A DNA stretch of 28,288 bases from Collinsella aerofaciens (GTDB lineage Bacteria > Actinomycetota > Coriobacteriia > Coriobacteriales > Coriobacteriaceae). A program made the translations under genes and the position numbers. The notes beneath the pieces are model-generated. The model was not told the DNA's origin. It did not search any database and was given only the letters and a program-made list of their open reading frames with translations. Below, one piece after another: positions 23,157-28,288 of this stretch. The number at the start of each line of letters is the position of its first letter. Positions within the stretch are counted from its first letter, which is position 1. The stretch covers positions 1-28,288 of the forward strand of contig RQAP01000040.1 in NCBI GenBank assembly GCA_008671135.1, in the 5' to 3' direction.

Positions 23157-23359
23157 TGTATCGATTGACGAGCTGCCAGAAGTTTCGAGCCTTCTTGATG
23201 GCTACGGGTGTACGCGTTAGCTTTGAATCGGTGGGCCTTAATGCCGAGGAATATCAGCGTTTTATCGATGCTTGCGGAATAGTAATGGTCTCGGGCGAAG
23301 ATTGCTATATCTTACCAGGGATGAACCGTTTAATCCTGCCCCAGACTAGTGACTTATAA
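23156..23359 (+). CDS. small protein coupled to the MFS transporter; unknown function
   Basis: ATG 23156 overlaps the MFS stop (TGATG), a typical translational-coupling junction. The 67-residue product contains VSFESVGLNAEEYQRFIDAC and ends LPQTSDL; no family is recognised. The first 20 residues are basic and look less protein-like than an alternative frame that starts at ATG 23140 and runs 26 codons (…DELPEVSSLLDGYGCTR, TAG 23218-23220). Joining the alternative N-terminus to this C-terminus would give one smooth acidic protein, so a frameshift near 23205-23220 is possible. Confidence 0.5.
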   Translation: MYRLTSCQKFRAFLMATGVRVSFESVGLNAEEYQRFIDACGIVMVSGEDCYILPGMNRLILPQTSDL

Positions 23360-23366
23360 TTGCGGC

Positions 23367-23403
23367 TTCCCGTCTACGTCTGCACTAGACGTGGATGCGG
23401 GAA
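23367..23403. terminator. hairpin after the MFS pair, terminator-like without T-tract
   Basis: TTCCCG-TCTACGTC pairs with GACGTGGA-TG-CGGGAA with one wobble and a two-base bulge around a seven-base loop. It starts eight bases after the 67-codon ORF. The following bases (ACTTCCCCTT) are not a T-run. Confidence 0.45.
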
Positions 23404-23514
23404 ACTTCCCCTTAATGCAATTCACAATATGTTGAAAACTCAGGTCGTGGAACGCGATGGGTTTTAGTTTTTTTTGGTACTGCAGTCGGCAATTTACTCT
23501 GCGGGTTTGGCACT

Positions 23515-23580
23515 ATGAAGGAATTAGGCTTTTCCTGTAACGTTAAAATTACAACGATTGGTGGTTGCAGCTCTGCTTAG
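23515..23580 (+). CDS. possible 21-residue peptide ORF with two cysteines
   Basis: ATG 23515 to TAG 23578-23580 encodes a peptide that begins MKELGFSCNV and ends GGCSSA. It has the look of a ribosomal-peptide precursor or pheromone core, and an exporter gene lies upstream. No good ribosome site precedes it and an ORF this short can arise by chance, so it is offered only as a candidate. Confidence 0.2.
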   Translation: MKELGFSCNVKITTIGGCSSA

Positions 23581-23707
23581 CAAATCTAATCCCTGAATAT
23601 TAAGCACATTACGCGACAGGTGTACTTTACTGTTCTATCCCTTTTTGCCCGTAAAGACAGGGGGTCTTCTTCCGGTTACCTTTTGTTTTTGCAGGGGAGG
23701 GGCCATT

Positions 23708-23776
23708 TTGACGGCTACTGCATACGAGATTGATCTTATTTGCGGTCCATCGAAATCGTTGGACGACATTAAGTAG
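23708..23776 (+). CDS. possible 22-residue peptide ORF (TTG start)
   Basis: GGGGAGGGG, an unusually strong ribosome site, precedes TTG 23708 by five bases. The peptide begins MTATAYEIDLICG and ends LDDIK at TAG 23774-23776. It could be a real micropeptide or the N-terminus of a gene whose remainder was lost. No homologue is recognised. Confidence 0.25.
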   Translation: MTATAYEIDLICGPSKSLDDIK

Positions 23777-23785
23777 CTAAAATAG

Positions 23786-23835
23786 CCCCGTTCCAAAAAG
23801 ACTGGTTAACAAACCCCGTGCCAAAAAGATTGGTC
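23786..23835. repeat. 22-base imperfect tandem direct repeat at the helicase 3' end
   Basis: CCCCGTTCCAAAAAGACTGG (from 23786) recurs as CCCCGTGCCAAAAAGATTGG (from 23814), with three differences over 22 bases and a 28-base period. The second copy ends exactly where the stop codon of the Lhr-like helicase (minus strand) begins. Confidence 0.75.
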
Positions 23836-26280
23836 TTAGGCGTGGTCGCGCCAGTCGAGAACGCGCTGCTTCATGCCTTCGATGTCGAGCACGCCTTCGG
23901 CAAAGCCCTTGCGCACGAGCTCTTCGGGAACAAACTCGTCGTAGCGGTCAAAGTAAGGCACCTCGCCGGGATAGACGAGCTCGATGGGGTCGAAGTCCTT
24001 CTCGGCCTCGGCGGCGAGCACCTCAAAGAATGTCTCCTCGTCGGCCTTCATCTTAAATTGCATAAAGTACGGGCGCGACGGGTCGAGTCCGCGAAGGCCC
24101 AGCTCCGCGGCACATTTAATCTTGAGCATACGCTCGAGTGCCAAAAAAGCGTAGCTGCCCAGCCAGGGGAAGAGCACCCAGGTGTCGCCACCCAGGTTGA
24201 TGAGCGGCTTAGTTCCCGCGCCCGAAATCTCGGCCGTATGGCGAGCCTGCGCCAGACGGGCCCGCGCGTTACCCATCAGGTACGGATACGCCGCGTGCTC
24301 GTTGAGCGCCTTGCGCATACGCTCGAGTACGTGTGTATTGATGTCGCCGGGGCAGTCGCCAAAGTAGGCCGGCACCCGGCCCTTGACCTGCGTGGCAAAG
24401 ACGGTGTGACGCTTCCAGTCCACTTCCTCGACAATCCAGCAATGGCCGGCGATGGCAATGCGCTCACCGGGCGGGGGCGGGTTGACAATCGTGCCCAGCT
24501 CGGCCGATTCGCTGCGAACGGTGAACTCCTCGTTTTCCTGGAACACGGCGTAGAACTTAAAGTTGTTGATGATGCGCTCGCCCGCGAGACCCACGATGAG
24601 CCCGCCGCCCTCGGTGACTTGGATATGGTCGATCTTAATGAGGTGACGCAGCAACACGCGATAGTCATCGGCCGAGATGCGATGGAAATAGCTGAGTGTG
24701 AGCACGCGCTGGGCAAGCTCTGCCGGCGTGAGTTCGCCGGTGCTGGCAAGCGTCGACATAGTCTGGTGGTAGAGCAGGCTGTAGGGGAGTCGATCGAGCT
24801 CGGGCGGCTCGACCCACTTTTCCTCGCGATAGAGTTGTACGAGCGCGATGCCCTGCAGGAGCTTCCACGGAATGGTCTCGGGCATCATCGTGCGCGGCTC
24901 GGGTTCTTCCTCGCGCATGACAAACCACATCTCGGGCGGAAGATCGCGGCGCCCCGTGCGGCCCATTCGCTGCAAAAAGGAGCTGACGGTAAACGGTGCA
25001 TCGATCTGAAACGCACGCTCCAGACGGCCGATATCGATACCGAGCTCCAGTGTAGATGTGGTGACGGTTGTCTGTGCCTGCTCCTCATCGCGCATGAGCT
25101 CTTCTGCCGTCTCGCGCAGCGATGCTGAAAGATTGCCGTGGTGGATGAGAAAGCGGTCGGGCTCGTGCCGGCTCTCGCAGTAGCTGCGCAGCATGGAGCA
25201 CACGGCCTCTGCCTCCTCGCGCGAGTTGGCAAAGACCAGGCACTTGCGGCCGCGTGTGTGCTCAAAGATATAGCCCATGCCGGGGTCGGCGTTGTCTGGC
25301 GCCGTGTCGGTGGGGTTGAGTAATGCCTGTTCGGGTGCTCGGGGGATGTCGACTTCGCCCTCGGGGGCCGACGAAGTGCGGCGATCCCTGGAGGTAGCCT
25401 TGTCCCGTGCCCGCTCACGACGTTGACGGCGCTCCTCTTGTGTGAGCTGTCCGCTGTGACGCATGTCTTGGGCGCCGGCGGGCAGTGCCGCGGGTGCCGC
25501 TGCCTCAATGCGCTCGCACGCAAGCACTTCGGCCTCTTGAGGACCCGTGCTCTCGAATCCTCGTTGTTGCGCCTGGGGACCCGAGTTGTAGAAGTGCTCC
25601 ATGGAGATACGCCACACGCGGCGCGGCTCCTCAAAGCGGGGGATGATGCAATCGCGTCCTGTTCCCTGCGAGAGGAAGGCACCCGTACGCTCGGGGTCAC
25701 CGATGGTGGCCGAAAGGCCGATGCGGCGGGGCTGCACGCCGGCCATGCGCGAGAGTCGCTCGATAAGGCAGAGCGTCTGCCCGCCACGGTCGCCGCGCAT
25801 GAGCGAGTGGACCTCATCGATGACCACATAGCGCAGGTCGCAAAACATGCGCGGGATCGCCATGTGCTTATGGATTAAGAGCGCCTCGAGTGACTCGGGC
25901 GTAATCTGCAAGATGCCGTTCGGTTTTTTGATGAGCTTAGCCTTGTGCGACTGCGAGACATCGCCATGCCAGTGCCAGACAGGGATATCGGCCTCTTCGC
26001 ACAGGTCATTGAGACGGACGAACTGATCATTGATGAGTGCCTTGAGGGGGCCAATGTAGAGGGCACCAACGCTTGCGGGCGGGTTCTCCCAAAACTCGGT
26101 CAGGATGGGAAAGAAGGCCGCTTCGGTTTTGCCGGAAGCTGTGGATGCCGTTAGGAGCACATTGTCTTGTGTGTTAAAGATGGCGTCTGCCGCCGCAACC
26201 TGGATAGAGCGCAGGCTCTCCCAATCGTGGGAGTAGATGAAGTCTTGGATAAACGGGGCGTAGCGGTCAAAGGCGTTCAC
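23836..26280 (-). CDS. Lhr-like superfamily 2 helicase (BrxHI-type context)
   Basis: The 814-residue helicase shows LLTASTASGKTEAA (Walker A, Lys51), LYIGPLKALINDQ, LQITPESLEALL, IDEVHS (155-159), GLSATIGDPERTG, STLELGIDIG and FLQRMGRTGRR, the layout of Lhr-family helicases. An inserted charged, low-conservation stretch of roughly 100 residues (about 250-345) separates the two RecA domains. The C-terminal half has the Lhr-type winged-helix and β-rich region. GTG 26280 is chosen because AGGAGG lies four bases upstream; an in-frame TTG at 26322 lacks any such site. It is last in an operon after a DUF2791 ATPase and a TerB-C protein. Similar helicases act in BREX- and Ter-linked DNA processing; the exact substrate here is unknown. 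Confidence 0.88.
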   Translation of the reverse strand: MNAFDRYAPFIQDFIYSHDWESLRSIQVAAADAIFNTQDNVLLTASTASGKTEAAFFPILTEFWENPPASVGALYIGPLKALINDQFVRLNDLCEEADIPVWHWHGDVSQSHKAKLIKKPNGILQITPESLEALLIHKHMAIPRMFCDLRYVVIDEVHSLMRGDRGGQTLCLIERLSRMAGVQPRRIGLSATIGDPERTGAFLSQGTGRDCIIPRFEEPRRVWRISMEHFYNSGPQAQQRGFESTGPQEAEVLACERIEAAAPAALPAGAQDMRHSGQLTQEERRQRRERARDKATSRDRRTSSAPEGEVDIPRAPEQALLNPTDTAPDNADPGMGYIFEHTRGRKCLVFANSREEAEAVCSMLRSYCESRHEPDRFLIHHGNLSASLRETAEELMRDEEQAQTTVTTSTLELGIDIGRLERAFQIDAPFTVSSFLQRMGRTGRRDLPPEMWFVMREEEPEPRTMMPETIPWKLLQGIALVQLYREEKWVEPPELDRLPYSLLYHQTMSTLASTGELTPAELAQRVLTLSYFHRISADDYRVLLRHLIKIDHIQVTEGGGLIVGLAGERIINNFKFYAVFQENEEFTVRSESAELGTIVNPPPPGERIAIAGHCWIVEEVDWKRHTVFATQVKGRVPAYFGDCPGDINTHVLERMRKALNEHAAYPYLMGNARARLAQARHTAEISGAGTKPLINLGGDTWVLFPWLGSYAFLALERMLKIKCAAELGLRGLDPSRPYFMQFKMKADEETFFEVLAAEAEKDFDPIELVYPGEVPYFDRYDEFVPEELVRKGFAEGVLDIEGMKQRVLDWRDHA

Positions 26281-26361
26281 GGGGCCTCCTCTCAAAAACG
26301 AATCTCTCAACGCGGCTGGCAACGGCTTGCTGCATTACAGTCTCAACGTTCGCCCAGATAA

Positions 26362-26398
26362 AACCTGCCAAAATAAACCTGTCCCTTTTTGGCAGGTT
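26362..26398. repeat. 12-bp stem hairpin with GGGACAGG core, overlapping a stop codon
   Basis: AACCTGCCAAAA (26362-26373) is exactly inverted at 26387-26398. On the minus strand the loop begins AGGGACAGG, the same core as the hairpin at 10243-10295. The right arm overlaps the TAA stop of the DUF2791 ATPase gene (26397-26399). It lies between two genes of one operon, where it could tune the downstream helicase's expression. Confidence 0.8.
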
Positions 26399-27701
26399 AG
26401 ATGGTGAATTCGGCGAAGTTACGGTCGCCGCCTGCGGTGCCGGTGTCGCCTGTTGCTGCTGCCGGCACCAGCGCGTCGCCGCCGACGCTTTGCAGCAGCT
26501 CGGCTACGTTGGCGTCGGGGTTCTGGCATAGGATGTCGAGCAGCTCGATAAAGTCGCGAATGACTTCACGCGGCGTCAGATGTGTGTCGGCTCCCACACG
26601 ACCGAACTCGATCTTGAGGAAGTCCACCAAGTCGTTCTCGGTAAGCGTGGGCGTCCAGCCAAAGTAGCCGGCGTGAATTTGCATGAGTTTTTCGATCAGC
26701 ACCAGCAGCTCCTCGTAGGTGAGTGGCTGCAGACGGATGATGGGCGCGAGCATGTCCTTAAGGTCCTCGCGTGCAAAGCGGCCTTGAGCGAGTCGGCTGC
26801 GCAGGGCCTCGTAGGAGAACACGCCGCGGCGGCGGTCTTCGATGGAGGTTGGCGTGCCGCCCATGATCATGCCCAGGTACTGCGCCTTGCCCTGGAGTGT
26901 GTCGTTGTACATGGTCAGGATCTTCTCGTAGTTGTACTGGCGCGTGATCGCGTTGGGAATCTTATACAGATTCACGAGCTCGTCGATGAGCACCAACATA
27001 CCCTTGTAGCCGCTGCAGACCAAAAAACGCGCGATGAGCTTAACGTAGTCGTACCAGTCGTCATCGCTGATGATGGTCGAGGAGCCCAGCTCGGCGCGAG
27101 CCTCGCTCTTGGTACGGTATTCGCCGCGGATCCATTTGGTCACGCGGCTCATGGCTTCTTCGTCGCCCTCGGATACGGCCGTGCGATAGCGGCGGAGCAT
27201 GCGGGTGAAGTCGAAGCCGTGGACCATTTCCTCGAGCGGGGCCAGTTGGGCATTGACGACCGACTCGTCGACGTCGGCGTACGAGGCGACCCAGCGATCA
27301 AGAATAAGGTTGAGCGCACCGCCCTCGGGGCGCGTCTTGGTCGATATATTGCGTATGAGCTCGCGGTAGGTGGCAAGGCCCTGCCCCTGCCCGCCCTGCA
27401 GACGGCGCTCGGGGGATAAGTCTGCATCGGCGACGACGAATCCCTCACCCATGGCGTGCGTGCGGATGGTCTGGAGCAAAAAGCTCTTGCCGGCGCCGTA
27501 ACGACCGACCAGAAAGCGGAAGCTCGCACCACCGTCGGCGATGAGACTCAGATCGGTGAGCAGGGCGCGGATCTCGACCTCGCGCCCTACGGTAATGTAG
27601 GGAAGGCCGATGCGCGGGACCACGCCGCCCTTGAGCGAGTTGAGAATGACGGCAGCGACGCGCTTGGGCACGCGGGGTGCTGCGGATGCGGTATCACTCA
27701 T
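26397..27701 (-). CDS. DUF2791 P-loop ATPase (BrxD-like)
   Basis: The 434-residue ATPase has PYITVGREVEIRALL near the N-terminus, Walker A VGRYGAGKSFLLQTI (65-79) and Walker B MLVLIDELVNLYK (235-247). MGGTPTSIEDRRRGVFSYEA and a C-terminal helical region with TPREVIRDFIELLDIL follow. This is the BrxD/DUF2791 type of ATP-binding protein, found in BREX variants and in Ter-linked gene clusters with helicases. Its ATG (27701) overlaps the end of the TerB-C gene (ATGAGTGA), so it is coupled to it. The Lhr-like helicase follows about 115 bases downstream. It is probably a switch or loader for the helicase; that is inference. Confidence 0.87.
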   Translation of the reverse strand: MSDTASAAPRVPKRVAAVILNSLKGGVVPRIGLPYITVGREVEIRALLTDLSLIADGGASFRFLVGRYGAGKSFLLQTIRTHAMGEGFVVADADLSPERRLQGGQGQGLATYRELIRNISTKTRPEGGALNLILDRWVASYADVDESVVNAQLAPLEEMVHGFDFTRMLRRYRTAVSEGDEEAMSRVTKWIRGEYRTKSEARAELGSSTIISDDDWYDYVKLIARFLVCSGYKGMLVLIDELVNLYKIPNAITRQYNYEKILTMYNDTLQGKAQYLGMIMGGTPTSIEDRRRGVFSYEALRSRLAQGRFAREDLKDMLAPIIRLQPLTYEELLVLIEKLMQIHAGYFGWTPTLTENDLVDFLKIEFGRVGADTHLTPREVIRDFIELLDILCQNPDANVAELLQSVGGDALVPAAATGDTGTAGGDRNFAEFTI

Positions 27702-28288
27702 GGTCTAGGTATCCTCTCACGTCTGCTTCGTAGTCCTCAATAATCTGCGGCCCTGCCGCGCTAAATTCAATTACGGTGTCGCCCACCAGGTCAAAGAGCG
27801 CCTCGTTGATGGTATCGACGAGCATGTCCTCGCTCTGTCCCGAGTGCGCCACTGCCGATGTCGCTTGCGCTGCGTTTTGCTCGAGCAGTGCGCGAAGGAA
27901 GGCATCTGCGGCGGGCGCGAGTTCGTTTGTGGCGTCAGCGGGCGCAGCAGCTGCGAACGCGGGCGTCGGCGCGAGAAGCGGTGCCACGACACCAAACTGT
28001 TCGGTGGATATGGTCGGCTCGTCGGTCAAGTCCTGCCGAATGGGTGCCACGACCGGTTCGACAATCGCGTCGGTTACGGGCTCGGCTTCCGGTTGCCCTG
28101 AGTCCGCTGCCTCGGCTTCTGCGGATGCGTCGTCCTCGCGTTCCTCATCGATCAAAAGCGCTTCGCGCGTTTGCGCGGCGGCGCTCCGAATGTGCCCCAG
28201 CTGGCTCAAATCGATATCGATCTTGATGGGCTGGTGTGCGGCGTCCCACGAAAGCCATGCCATGATCTCGTCATCGATGATCTTGGCC
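27694..28288 (-). CDS. TerB C-terminal domain protein, partial
   Basis: The frame is open from the window edge; about 197 C-terminal residues are visible. KIDIDLSQLGHIRSAAAQTR followed by EALLIDEE, and the end block MLVDTINEALFDLVGDTVIE with IIEDYEADVRGYL, match TerB-C domains. An Ala/Pro/Glu-rich linker of about 80 residues separates the two blocks. An internal ATG at 28263 is not the start, since the homology continues upstream of it (KIIDDEI). The gene normally begins with TerB-N/TerB regions, outside this window. Its stop overlaps the start of the DUF2791 ATPase gene by eight bases. TerB-type domains bind metal at the membrane in Ter stress systems; here it would be the sensor or scaffold of the ATPase-helicase module. 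Confidence 0.82.
   Translation of the reverse strand, partial: AKIIDDEIMAWLSWDAAHQPIKIDIDLSQLGHIRSAAAQTREALLIDEEREDDASAEAEAADSGQPEAEPVTDAIVEPVVAPIRQDLTDEPTISTEQFGVVAPLLAPTPAFAAAAPADATNELAPAADAFLRALLEQNAAQATSAVAHSGQSEDMLVDTINEALFDLVGDTVIEFSAAGPQIIEDYEADVRGYLDHE

Larger units (their letters stand above)
23360..23835. other. A/T-rich intergenic stretch with hairpin, direct repeats and possible peptide ORFs
   Basis: No conventional gene was found in these 476 bases on either strand. They hold a hairpin, a T8 run at about 23468-23475, two very short ORFs and a 22-base imperfect direct repeat at the end. The composition matches the MFS island rather than the flanking chromosome. Confidence 0.6.

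Noticed and set aside
23600..23740. Minus-strand 44-codon ORF in the gene-poor stretch
   Set aside because: It has no ribosome site, low-complexity Lys/Pro-rich sequence and no recognisable pattern.
23818..25128. 436-codon plus-strand ORF opposite the Lhr-like helicase
   Set aside because: It is antisense to conserved helicase sequence and starts inside the direct repeat. It shows no domain.

Overview
The window looks like chromosomal DNA from a gut Coriobacteriia, most likely Collinsella or a close relative. That is an inference from the high GC, the gene styles and the local palindromic repeats; no rRNA or marker gene fixes the taxon. No tRNA, rRNA or CRISPR array was recognised.

Left edge (1-800): the 3' end of an IS3-family transposase has cut into an IS110-family transposase gene, followed by two hairpin repeats. 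811-3894 is a vitamin B6 module: pdxS-pdxT (PLP synthase) on the minus strand, divergent from a MocR-type regulator (PdxR-like), with a direct-repeat operator candidate between them. 3884-5424 is a curious unit: a PD-(D/E)XK-like nuclease gene with an AbiEi-like N-terminus, lying between two copies of a ~120-bp palindromic element. A third copy sits at 15025-15145. 5556-8982 holds a rubredoxin-first rubrerythrin and an alcohol/aldehyde dehydrogenase operon. 9106-12140 holds a stand-alone HIRAN protein, an amber-interrupted micro-ORF, a metallophosphoesterase and a DUF2130 protein with its own PD-(D/E)XK-like signature.

12220-21802 is rich in RNA-related genes: a Ski2-like DUF3516 helicase, a TrmB-like tRNA methyltransferase, a methyltransferase strongly resembling eukaryotic Trm9/ALKBH8, and a bacterial Elp3. 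In eukaryotes Elp3 makes cm5U at tRNA wobble position 34 and Trm9 methylates it to mcm5U. Finding both within 5 kb of a bacterial chromosome suggests an unrecognised bacterial mcm5U-type pathway. Between them is a membrane-anchored XRE regulator overlapping a DUF4097 surface protein. A spermidine-synthase-like gene abuts elp3.

21957-23835 is visibly more A/T rich and looks acquired: an MFS exporter, a translationally coupled 67-codon ORF, possible tiny peptide ORFs and a gene-poor stretch. 23836-28288 is a minus-strand operon of a TerB-C-domain protein (cut by the window edge), a BrxD-like DUF2791 ATPase and an Lhr-like helicase. These are components known from Ter/BREX-like DNA-processing or defence complexes, here without a methylase or phosphatase in view.

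A recurring theme is palindromic repeats lying on or right beside stop codons (3894, 5314, 10242, 23836 and 26397).
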